A DNA stretch of 5,419 bases from Pseudomonadota bacterium (GTDB taxonomy: Bacteria > Pseudomonadota > Gammaproteobacteria > Pseudomonadales > Azotimanducaceae): NCBI GenBank assembly GCA_027621895.1, contig JAQCAK010000161.1, positions 1 through 5,419 of the forward strand. The letters are read 5' to 3'. The translations under genes were made by a program, and so were the position numbers. Below, in pieces: positions 1 through 5,419 of the stretch (the first letter of the stretch is position 1; each line of letters begins with the position of its first letter). The notes under the pieces are model-generated. The model was not told where the DNA came from, did not search any database, and saw nothing but the letters and a program-made list of their open reading frames with translations.

Positions 1-729
1 GCCTTCAGGAACCGCTCCTTCCGCTGGCTTTTCTTTGGGGTGCTCATCGTATTCGTCATGTCCGGGGTGAACAATGCGCTGGACCTTTACATGTTCCAGT
101 ACTTCTGGGAGCTGAGTGGCCGCGAGATGCTGATTCTGCAGGTCGCCTACATGATTGGACTGCTGCTGGGTGTCTTTTTTACTTCGACTCTGCATCGTTT
201 TACCGACAAGAAATTTGGTGTGATCCTGGGCACAGGCGCATGGGCAACATTCCAGGAGCTGCCAGTTGTCCTCAGGCTCATGGAACTGTTCCCGGAAAAC
301 AACAGCCTGGAACTGCTGTACACCCTGCTGTTCATGAAATTCATCCAGGGGATATTGCTGCAACAGGCATTTATCTCCTTCGGTTCCATGATGGCTGATG
401 TGACCGATGAACATGAGTATGAAACCGGTGTACGGCAGGAAGGGATTTTCTTTGGAGCGGTTGCGTTTTCCGCCAAGGCGACTTCCGGGTTCGGCAATTT
501 TGTCGGGGGATTCGGGCTTGATCTGATTTCATGGCCAACAGGCGCGGATATTCGAACGGCCGCCGATATTCCGCCGGAGACTCTGGTCAACCTGGGCTTG
601 CTCTATGGCCCGGTGGTGGCCGCCTTTTCCATCGTCTCGCTCTGGTGCTACACCAACTATCAGCTGACTCGCGAGCGACACGCGGAGATCCTTGAAAAAC
701 TGCACAAGCGCAGGACCGGTATCGACTGA
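1..729 (+). CDS. MFS symporter of the GPH (glycoside-pentoside-hexuronide)/MelB type, C-terminal half, 5' partial
   Basis: The frame is open from the first base, so the start lies outside the window; the GTG at 40 is only an internal codon. About 242 residues are visible, roughly the second half of a 450-500 residue, 12-helix transporter. Six hydrophobic segments can be read: LFFGVLIVFVMSGVNNA, ILQVAYMIGLLLGVFF, a GVILGTGAWA segment, LLYTLLFMKFIQGILL, GIFFGAVAFSAKATSGFG and LLYGPVVAAFSIVSLW. The loop MADVTDEHEYETGVRQEG followed by FFGAV, a Lys and a GG-rich helix matches the conserved late-helix signature of the GPH family (acidic D.DE..TG.R.EG). Known members are inner-membrane cation-coupled sugar or glycoside symporters; the substrate cannot be told here. 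The C-terminus is a charged cytoplasmic tail (TRERHAEILEKLHKRR). It ends in tandem stops, TGA then TAA (727-732). The next gene follows on the same strand after 56 bases with no terminator, so they may be co-transcribed. Confidence 0.88.
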   Translation, partial: AFRNRSFRWLFFGVLIVFVMSGVNNALDLYMFQYFWELSGREMLILQVAYMIGLLLGVFFTSTLHRFTDKKFGVILGTGAWATFQELPVVLRLMELFPENNSLELLYTLLFMKFIQGILLQQAFISFGSMMADVTDEHEYETGVRQEGIFFGAVAFSAKATSGFGNFVGGFGLDLISWPTGADIRTAADIPPETLVNLGLLYGPVVAAFSIVSLWCYTNYQLTRERHAEILEKLHKRRTGID

Positions 730-785
730 TAATCTTCCGGCCAATGGATAGAACCTGAAGCCCACAGCCACGAACCTATGAAAGC

Positions 786-1910
786 ATGAAAAACCTGCTG
801 TTCCTACTTCTTGTGCTGGTTACGGGGTGCGCCGTGCCCCAGGCACCACCCGCCGCTGACACTACCGACCTGCTGGACGGCAGTCATTTCGGTCTGGAAT
901 CCAGGGAGCTGCCAGTCAAGGATGTCCTGGCACTCAATGAAGAGACAAAATCCTGGGTCAAAGCCAAAACCGCCGGCTCGCGTCACGCGGGCTCCCGCCT
1001 GCGAAAACTGGTCGAGGGGCTCATTGATGACGGATTGCTGAACCTGGAATATGACCAGAACCTGACCCACACCGCCGCGGAAACATTCATGCTTAGACGC
1101 GGCAACTGCCTTTCTTTCTCACTGCTGTTCGTCGCACTGGCACGCGACGCGGGCCTGGATGTTTCGTTCCAGATGGTGGATGTACCACCGAGTTTCAGCG
1201 CGACCGGCGATATCGTTAAGCTGAACAATCACATCAATGTGCTGGTTACCCGGATACGCAGCGATACCCAGTTTCACCAGAATCATGTAGTTGATTTCAA
1301 TACGGCCGAGTACAGCGGAAACTACGACGCCAGGCGGGTCTCTGACAACTATGCCGTCGCGTTGTATCACAGCAACGTCGGCGTCGAAGAGATTCAGGCA
1401 GGTGACTACGACGAGGCCTTTCTCTACTTCAAACGGGGCATTGAACTGGATCCGGAAATCCCCGGCCTCTGGACCAACCTGGGAGCTCTCTATTCCATTC
1501 GCGGCTTCCCGGAACTTGCACTTCGAGCCTATCAACAGGCTCTGGTACTGGAACCCGCTTACCGTTCCGCACTGATCAACCTGTCAAAAGTCCTCACAGA
1601 GCTTGGCAGACCCGATGAGGCCGAAAAGTATCGAATGCAGGCAAGGTTTCACCAGCGACTGAACCCGTACTTTCACCTCCAGCAGGCCCAGATCGCCTAC
1701 GAGAACAGCGACTTCGGTGCGACGCTGGAACACCTTGATGAGGCCATCAGACTTAAAGGCGATGAACATCTTTTCTATAAACTGCAGGGTCTGACCCACG
1801 AAAAACTGGGAGATCGGGAGTCAGCAGACAAAAGCTATCGATTGGCAGAGAAACTGGCACAACGGGCCGGGGTCTCCAAGATCTATGAGCGCAAGCTGAA
1901 CCTGCTGTAG
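786..1910 (+). CDS. Outer-membrane-type lipoprotein with transglutaminase-like domain and C-terminal TPR repeats
   Basis: This encodes 374 residues. The N-terminus MKNLLFLLLVLVTGC is a short lipoprotein signal with lipobox V-T-G-C and lipidated Cys15; the next residue is Ala, not Asp, which favours outer-membrane sorting. This fixes the ATG at 786 as start although the ribosome binding site is weak. Residues about 65-175 resemble a bacterial transglutaminase/papain-like fold: RRGNCLSFSLLFVALARDAG holds Cys108 at a helix start, His149 lies in NNHINVLV, and Asp170 in VVDFN, so the order and spacing of a Cys-His-Asp triad are present. Residues about 193-362 contain around five TPR-like helical pairs (GDYDEAFLYFKRGIELDPE, then FPELALRAYQQALVLEPA, and three weaker ones). 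TPRs usually mediate protein contacts. The biological role is unknown; it could be a protease-like enzyme, a structural protein or an inactive fold. It ends CTG-TAG, 12 bases from the convergent gene's stop. Confidence 0.85.
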   Translation: MKNLLFLLLVLVTGCAVPQAPPAADTTDLLDGSHFGLESRELPVKDVLALNEETKSWVKAKTAGSRHAGSRLRKLVEGLIDDGLLNLEYDQNLTHTAAETFMLRRGNCLSFSLLFVALARDAGLDVSFQMVDVPPSFSATGDIVKLNNHINVLVTRIRSDTQFHQNHVVDFNTAEYSGNYDARRVSDNYAVALYHSNVGVEEIQAGDYDEAFLYFKRGIELDPEIPGLWTNLGALYSIRGFPELALRAYQQALVLEPAYRSALINLSKVLTELGRPDEAEKYRMQARFHQRLNPYFHLQQAQIAYENSDFGATLEHLDEAIRLKGDEHLFYKLQGLTHEKLGDRESADKSYRLAEKLAQRAGVSKIYERKLNLL

Positions 1911-1928
1911 CACATGCCCTGGCTACAG
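1905..1928. repeat. Inverted repeat spanning the two convergent stop codons
   Basis: CTGTAGC (1905-1911) and GCTACAG (1922-1928) are exact inverse complements around a 10-base loop. The symmetry arises largely because both genes end with Leu-CTG followed by TAG. A 7-bp hairpin could form in either transcript, but neither side has a following T-tract, so it is at best a weak, bidirectional transcription end. Confidence 0.4.
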
Positions 1929-2408
1929 AACCCGTTTCACGCGAATCCTGCGTGAACCACTGCGTTTCTCCAGTAGAAAAGACCCCAGCGAGGCTTCCTC
2001 GATGACCACCGCATCACCCACGCGCAATGGCAGCCGGCCGGTATCAAGCTGGTGCCAGACCTGTTCATTGGCCAGTGTAATCTCCAGCTTGCCGTAGGCG
2101 TTGCGGGAGACCGAGGTCACATCCGCCACCATGGACAATGCATCCTGCCGGAGTTCGGGACCCAGACCGAAGGACTCAGCCTGCCTGTCGACCGTCGCCG
2201 CGGGTTTCACTGCCGCAGGAGATGCCTGTGATGAGCGATCTTTGTCAGTGCCCGGGATTGTTCTTCCTGTTTCCCGGTCGTAGCAGGCCAGTCGTGAAGA
2301 CGACTCTGAGATACGGTGACAATCAGACGGGCTCGCCGCTGCAGGTATCGATAGAAAGACCGCAATGACCGGCAATACGAGAACAGTCGGGAAGTGTTGG
2401 CGTTTCAT
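1923..2408 (-). CDS. Small exported (periplasmic) protein of unknown function with RLACYD motif
   Basis: This encodes 161 residues. MKRQ plus a hydrophobic stretch (about residues 8-22) and AAA before Ser26 form a Sec signal peptide, predicting a periplasmic product. The mature N-terminus has C-x11-C (Cys30, Cys42) within CHRISESSSRLACYDRETG, a motif seen at the start of several unrelated proteobacterial envelope proteins and likely a disulfide. Residues about 50-75 are a low-complexity Ser/Ala/Pro linker. Residues about 79-161 form a compact, beta-rich domain: FGLGPE, a V-A-D-V-T-S-V strand, KLEITLANEQVWHQLD, LRVGDAVVIEEASLGSFLL and a basic tail RRIRVKRVL. The 'L-x-N-x-Q-V-W-x-Q ... GD-V-I-x-x-A-x-L-GS-L' pattern is familiar from uncharacterised gammaproteobacterial proteins, where it looks like a small barrel. 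No catalytic residues are evident. GGA with a 5-base spacer, or AGGA with 11 bases, precedes the ATG. It lies 66 bases after the receptor stop, behind a terminator. Confidence 0.82.
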   Translation of the reverse strand: MKRQHFPTVLVLPVIAVFLSIPAAASPSDCHRISESSSRLACYDRETGRTIPGTDKDRSSQASPAAVKPAATVDRQAESFGLGPELRQDALSMVADVTSVSRNAYGKLEITLANEQVWHQLDTGRLPLRVGDAVVIEEASLGSFLLEKRSGSRRIRVKRVL

Positions 2409-2428
2409 CTTTATCCAGTTCCTGAACG

Positions 2429-2458
2429 AAAATGCCCCCAGGTTTAACCCCGGGGGCA
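2429..2458 (-). terminator. Intrinsic terminator of the receptor gene
   Basis: On the minus strand a perfect 7-bp stem, TGCCCCC with GGGGGCA (2452-2458 and 2433-2439), encloses a 12-base loop that can fold further through GGTT/AACC. TTTTCGTT follows at once. It begins 17 bases after the receptor stop codon. This is the classic GC-stem plus U-tract form and is oriented to stop leftward transcription from the receptor. The plus-strand side lacks a T-tract, so it should act in one direction only. Confidence 0.85.
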
Positions 2459-2474
2459 GTCGAATGACACCTGA

Positions 2475-4496
2475 CTAGAAATTAATCTGGGCGCGAGCGT
2501 AGTAGTACCTGCCCTGAGTGTCATAGCTGAACTGAATCGTATTCATGTCATCGTAGGCGGTGACATAAGGAGGCTCTTCATCAGTCAGGTTACGAACACC
2601 TGCGGTGAAAGTGTACTGATTCCACTCGTAGTAACCCTGAACATCCCAGTAGACGATCGAATCCGCCGTGTTTTCCAGGTTGCCTGGTGCAGCGTCGACG
2701 TCTTCAGTGGAGTCCATGTACTTGGCAATCAGGGTGACACCCCAGTTATCGTTGGTCAGCGTGGCACTGTAGTTAACCTGCCATTCTGCGAAGGTAGCAG
2801 GGTTACCGAATGCCGGATCACCACCGAAGTAACCTGCAAGCTGAACAACGTCACCGCCAGTGAACGGCAGGTAGTCATAGTCTTTCAGGTAGGTACCGGA
2901 GGCCCTGAGGCCAAGCATGCCCATGGGGGTTTCGAATCCGTAGTCGATCTGGAAATCGATACCGCTGGTTTCATAGGTAGCCAGGTTCGCCTGGGCCTGG
3001 AGGATACCGGAAAGCTGCAGGTTTGAGTTTCTTCGGGTCGGTGCAGCAGGTGACGGTGTTTCGTCAACACCCGGGAACGCTGGCCCCACAATCAGCGCGC
3101 AAAGTGGATCCGAAAAGTTGGGACTTGCGTAACAGGACGAGATCACTTCCGAAGTAGGCGCTGTACCCACCGCATCCTGGATTTCAATATCGTAGTAATC
3201 AAGGCTGATGGTGAGGTTTTCAACAAAGCTCGGTGTCAGCACCACACCCAGGGTGAAGGATTCAGACTGCTCCGGTTGGATGTTCGGATTACCACCCTGG
3301 AGAGTTGTTGCCTGGAAAGTGGCCAGGTTGAAATCCGGTGCCAGGCCGTCAGCCTGACAGTTGGCCACCGTGTTGGCGTCCGTACCGGAGCTGCCATAGT
3401 TCCGGCAGGGGTCCGTATAGGATTCAGCAGACTGCTGCTGACCCAGGAACAATTCGCTGATGTTTGGCGCACGGAAACCTTCCGCATAGGTAGCACGGAA
3501 CCGGACGTCCTCTATCGGCGCCCACTCTGCCGCAACCTTGTAGACGGTGTCTGAGCCTTTCACAAAATCAACATCCGTGTAACGAACAGAGGCTTCAAGC
3601 GTCAGGATCTCGGCCAGTGGGACTCCCGATAGAATCGGCAGCACCACTTCACCGTACATCTCATCGACTTCAAACTTGCCGCCGGTCACGTTGCCTGGCG
3701 TAAAGGCGATCGCGCCAATTGCAGCACCACCATCCGGATTACTGGAGGCTTTTTCGCGACGATTCTCGACGCCAACAGCCCAGCCAATCTGGCCACCGGG
3801 TAATTCAAAGTTACCCAGGGTACCGGCAAGGTTCGCCTGGAACAGGTTCAGATTCGACTCTTCCTTGGTATTAACTCCAACGAATCCATAAGCAATCTGG
3901 GCAGCATTCATGCTGTCACTGAAAAACGGATTGTAGACGCCGGGGCAACCATTGGTAGCTGCAGCACAAAGGTCCGGATCCATCATGTTCTCGATGTTCG
4001 GACGATTCGGGCGACCTTCATCCCGTTGGCTGTCTTCCCATTTGGCGATCGTGTAGTTGATATCCCAGGTCCAGCCATTTTCGAACTGGCCGTCCAGACC
4101 GGCAGAGATTCGCCATGTATTGACGTCCTGGGTAAATCGGCGGCCGCCGGATTCCGTGAGTCGACGTGAAGTAGCCACATTCTGGGGTTCGGTACAAAGC
4201 GGATTGGACGCACAAAGCACGTCACCGAACGGATTATCCGGATGACTTGCACTGGTAATCCAGCCACCAAAGGTACCGACGGGAGCCAGCAGTTGATCTG
4301 ACTCTCGATTCGAGTAGTTCATTTCCAGACTGGCATTCACCGCACCCAGGCTACCGGAATCGAACAGCTCGTAGTTGACGACGGCATAGGCACTGTAGAC
4401 ATCCTGCGGCGTTGTCAGATAACTGAGTTTGGCAAAGTTGAATCCGTCGATCGCCTCATCATAAGGGCGCACGGTTACGCCATCCGCATCAAGAAC
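2475..4496 (-). CDS. C-terminal fragment of the TonB-dependent receptor: beta-barrel
   Basis: This is the portion after the amber codon, codons 262-934, in the same frame as the N-terminal part. It has no credible start of its own: the GTG at 4472 has no evident ribosome binding site and no signal peptide, so any product started here would stay in the cytoplasm. The content is barrel: alternating amphipathic strands separated by long Asn/Gly/Asp-rich loops. Family landmarks are RPYDEAIDGFNFAKLSYLTTPQ soon after the break, FRATYAEGFRAPNISELF (about 594-611), GGNPNIQPEQSESFTLGVV (about 662-680), the late VRNLTDEEPPYV, and the terminal strand RYYYARAQINF ending in Phe, as Bam-recognised barrels do. 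Four close cysteine pairs lie in loops. No further stop or frameshift is present over 673 codons, so decay, if any, is recent. Confidence 0.75.
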   Translation of the reverse strand, partial: VLDADGVTVRPYDEAIDGFNFAKLSYLTTPQDVYSAYAVVNYELFDSGSLGAVNASLEMNYSNRESDQLLAPVGTFGGWITSASHPDNPFGDVLCASNPLCTEPQNVATSRRLTESGGRRFTQDVNTWRISAGLDGQFENGWTWDINYTIAKWEDSQRDEGRPNRPNIENMMDPDLCAAATNGCPGVYNPFFSDSMNAAQIAYGFVGVNTKEESNLNLFQANLAGTLGNFELPGGQIGWAVGVENRREKASSNPDGGAAIGAIAFTPGNVTGGKFEVDEMYGEVVLPILSGVPLAEILTLEASVRYTDVDFVKGSDTVYKVAAEWAPIEDVRFRATYAEGFRAPNISELFLGQQQSAESYTDPCRNYGSSGTDANTVANCQADGLAPDFNLATFQATTLQGGNPNIQPEQSESFTLGVVLTPSFVENLTISLDYYDIEIQDAVGTAPTSEVISSCYASPNFSDPLCALIVGPAFPGVDETPSPAAPTRRNSNLQLSGILQAQANLATYETSGIDFQIDYGFETPMGMLGLRASGTYLKDYDYLPFTGGDVVQLAGYFGGDPAFGNPATFAEWQVNYSATLTNDNWGVTLIAKYMDSTEDVDAAPGNLENTADSIVYWDVQGYYEWNQYTFTAGVRNLTDEEPPYVTAYDDMNTIQFSYDTQGRYYYARAQINF

Positions 4497-4499
4497 CTA
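4497..4499 (-). other. In-frame amber codon (TAG) splitting the receptor
   Basis: On the minus strand the codons read CTG GGT GGC TAG GTT CTT GAT GCG, giving L-G-G-stop-V-L-D-A. A single base change would restore a sense codon, for example CAG, TGG, TAC, TAT, GAG, AAG, TCG or TTG. The site lies early in the barrel, just after a cysteine-paired loop. Nothing around it looks like an insertion, deletion or duplicated tract. Confidence 0.9.
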
Positions 4500-5279
4500 G
4501 CCACCCAGCACTGAATCCACGCCCAGAGGCGTAAACTGGGCCGGAGTTGTTGTCGGGCTGCCTCCACAGATCTTCTGGGTGCCATCATCAAAATAGGGAC
4601 AGGCAGAAAAATCACGGTCACCCTGGCGGATCTCGTCTCGCTTGATAACCTGCGCACTCATGACAAAGTTTCCGCGATCAAAAGTACTGCCGAAGGTCAG
4701 GGCCATGTTGTACTGGTCCCCGTCATTCTCATCGGTGACGTCGTATCCGAAATCAATATCAACACCCTCGAAATCCCGCTTGGTGATGATATTGACCACG
4801 CCCGCGATTGCATCTGAACCATAGACAGTGGATGCGCCATCGCGAAGCACCTCAACACGGTCAACAATCGAAGTTGGAATCATATTGAGATCGACATAGC
4901 CGTTAACGGATTGCGAGGCGAATCGCTTGCCGTTGACCAGTACCAGGGTCCGGTTTGGCCCAAGACCCCGCAGCGAAACACTGGCGACCCCCGGATTGCC
5001 GTTGTTGACACCAGCCCCATAGTCACCGCCGTTCACGGCCGGCATATCCTGGATGAAGTTCTCCAGCGTCAGGTTGCCCGAGGCGAGCAGATCGTCCTCC
5101 GTGAGGACGGAGATCGGGCTGATACTGTCCGCATCACTTCGCTTGATACGCGACCCGGTCACGACAACCTCTTCGATCGCCGCATCTTCTGCGTAGACGG
5201 GCAGGCTGACTGCTGCCCCCAGCAGCAGGCTACCCGAGACGGCGCTGGCGATGCCCACTCGTAGTTGCTTTTTAAACAT
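4497..5279 (-). CDS. N-terminal fragment of the TonB-dependent receptor: signal peptide, TonB box, plug
   Basis: This is the part translated before the amber codon, 260 residues. Residues 1-30 are the signal peptide, with basic FKKQLR, a hydrophobic core and cleavage after VYA. The TonB-box region follows at once: IEEVVVTGSRIKR (about 35-47), the stretch that contacts TonB. The plug domain covers about 48-170 with all its usual landmarks: SPISVLTEDDL, LENFIQDMPAV, VSLRGLGPNRTLVLVNGKR, VDRVEVLRDGASTVYGSDAIAGVVNIITKR. The first barrel strands follow (VDIDFGYD, QYNMALTFG, GNFVMSAQVIKR). The last visible segment contains the Cys227-Cys238 pair, then PLGVDSVLGG before the stop. No periplasmic STN signalling domain precedes the plug, so this is not an anti-sigma-coupled transducer type. 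Confidence 0.82.
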   Translation of the reverse strand: MFKKQLRVGIASAVSGSLLLGAAVSLPVYAEDAAIEEVVVTGSRIKRSDADSISPISVLTEDDLLASGNLTLENFIQDMPAVNGGDYGAGVNNGNPGVASVSLRGLGPNRTLVLVNGKRFASQSVNGYVDLNMIPTSIVDRVEVLRDGASTVYGSDAIAGVVNIITKRDFEGVDIDFGYDVTDENDGDQYNMALTFGSTFDRGNFVMSAQVIKRDEIRQGDRDFSACPYFDDGTQKICGGSPTTTPAQFTPLGVDSVLGG

Positions 5280-5284
5280 AGTAA

Positions 5285-5289
5285 TCCCC
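5285..5289 (-). promoter_or_regulatory. Ribosome binding site of the receptor, deciding the ATG start
   Basis: GGGGA on the minus strand lies 5 bases before ATG 5279. It overlaps the in-frame TTG at 5291, so initiation at TTG would leave no Shine-Dalgarno sequence in place. This supports MFKKQLR as the true N-terminus. Confidence 0.65.
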
Positions 5290-5307
5290 AATTTCTTGAA
5301 TGATGTT

Positions 5308-5328
5308 CGAATCCACGACCTGGATTCG
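5308..5328 (-). repeat. Perfect 8-bp inverted repeat in the receptor leader
   Basis: CGAATCCA (5308-5315) and TGGATTCG (5321-5328) are exact inverse complements separated by 5 bases. It ends 29 bases upstream of the receptor ATG. It could be an operator for a dimeric regulator or an RNA hairpin in the 5' leader; no T-run follows, so it is not an intrinsic terminator. The function is unproven. Confidence 0.6.
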
Positions 5329-5391
5329 TTCCCCCGGATCTCACAACGACAACCTGTAAGGGATAGCCACCGCCAGATCCTGTGCGCCGGG

Positions 5392-5397
5392 ATTGTA
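5392..5397 (-). promoter_or_regulatory. Possible -10 element for the receptor gene
   Basis: TACAAT on the minus strand matches the sigma-70 TATAAT consensus in 5 of 6 positions and lies just downstream of an AT-rich block (5401-5419). The matching -35 would fall at or beyond the window edge; the visible bases there (AGGTAT) do not resemble TTGACA, so the call is tentative. If correct, the leader is about 105 bases long and contains the inverted repeat. Confidence 0.3.
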
Positions 5398-5419
5398 ACG
5401 TATGAAAATATAAATACCT

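Larger units (their letters stand above)
2475..5279 (-). pseudogene. TonB-dependent outer-membrane receptor, interrupted by one in-frame amber codon
   Basis: Full span is 934 codons plus stop, with codon 261 being TAG. The frame is otherwise open from ATG 5279 to the TAG at 2475-2477, and family features lie on both sides, so this is one receptor gene rather than two. A receptor of this family imports a ligand too large for porins (iron chelate, cobalamin or, in many aquatic proteobacteria, oligosaccharides) using energy from TonB-ExbB-ExbD. The length fits the family. The ATG at 5279 is preferred over the in-frame TTG at 5291 because GGGGA sits 5 bases upstream of it and MFKKQLR begins a normal signal peptide. 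If TAG is not read through, the product is a 260-residue signal-plus-plug fragment that cannot form a channel. A sequencing or assembly error is a real alternative, in which case the gene is intact. The substrate is not determinable. Confidence 0.8.

Noticed and set aside
147..590. 147-residue minus-strand open frame inside the symporter gene
   Set aside because: Antisense shadow of a well-supported membrane protein; Ser/Pro/Arg-rich, with no recognisable motif or signal.
1119..1535. 138-residue minus-strand open frame inside the lipoprotein gene
   Set aside because: Lies opposite the transglutaminase-like and TPR coding sequence and has no family features or start signals.
4470..4472. GTG at 4472 as a genuine independent start for the barrel half
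   Set aside because: No ribosome binding site or signal peptide, and receptor-like sequence continues upstream of it to the amber codon.
4497..4499. Genome-wide recoding of TAG as a sense codon (or pyrrolysine)
   Set aside because: The lipoprotein (1908-1910), the small periplasmic gene (1923-1925) and the receptor itself (2475-2477) all end at natural C-termini with TAG; reading through the receptor's final TAG would run into its terminator. Site-specific suppression is not excluded.
4911..5264. 117-residue plus-strand open frame opposite the receptor plug
   Set aside because: Antisense to highly conserved plug codons; the translation shows no domain character.
5289..5291. TTG at 5291 as the receptor start
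   Set aside because: It overlaps the GGGGA that correctly positions the ATG at 5279, and adding four residues would not improve the signal peptide.
5301..5328. tRNA-like T-loop string GTTCGAATCC in the receptor leader
   Set aside because: The five-base T-stem does not pair around it, and no acceptor, D or anticodon arm can be found on either strand; it is part of the local inverted repeat.
5336..5380. Second inverted repeat GGATCT / AGATCC and a TGTGA half-site in the leader
   Set aside because: Only 6 bp with a 33-base separation, expected by chance; the TGTGA has no facing TCACA half at the spacing needed for a CRP site.

Overview
The window looks like a chromosomal piece of a Gram-negative proteobacterium with an outer membrane. 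It carries a large TonB-dependent outer-membrane receptor, a lipobox-bearing lipoprotein and a Sec-exported small protein. The protein styles (VVVTGSRI-type receptor, GPH-type sugar/cation symporter, RLACYD-type periplasmic protein) suggest a heterotrophic gammaproteobacterium, probably aquatic; that placement is inference. Base composition is moderately GC-rich and looks even throughout. I see no insertion sequence, phage gene, CRISPR array, rRNA or tRNA.

Layout: two genes read rightward on the left side. The first is the C-terminal half of a 12-helix MFS symporter of the GPH/MelB type (cut by the left edge, ends 729). The second is a 374-residue lipoprotein (786-1910) combining a papain/transglutaminase-like fold segment with about five TPR-like repeats. 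Two genes read leftward on the right side: a long TonB-dependent receptor (5279 down to 2475) and a small periplasmic protein of unknown function (2408 down to 1923). The two pairs converge with only 12 bases between stop codons. A good intrinsic terminator (2429-2458) closes the receptor gene just ahead of the small gene. About 140 bases of receptor leader/promoter DNA occupy the right edge and include a perfect 8-bp inverted repeat. No stretch over 300 bases lacks a gene.

The main oddity is that the receptor reading frame is interrupted once, by an in-frame amber codon (TAG, 4497-4499, codon 261 of 934). Frame and sequence character continue cleanly on both sides: signal peptide, TonB box and plug before it, complete beta-barrel ending in a C-terminal Phe after it. 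No other lesion is visible. This is either a very recent nonsense mutation, a base-calling or assembly error, or, less likely, a suppressed/read-through stop. Three other genes or gene ends in the window use TAG as their ordinary terminator, which argues against wholesale recoding of TAG.

Functionally, the receptor (outer-membrane uptake) and the GPH symporter (inner-membrane uptake) would fit a carbohydrate or glycoside utilisation locus, but no substrate-defining enzyme or regulator is inside the window. I found no convincing previously undescribed system. The items most worth a second look are the amber-split receptor and the transglutaminase-like TPR lipoprotein.
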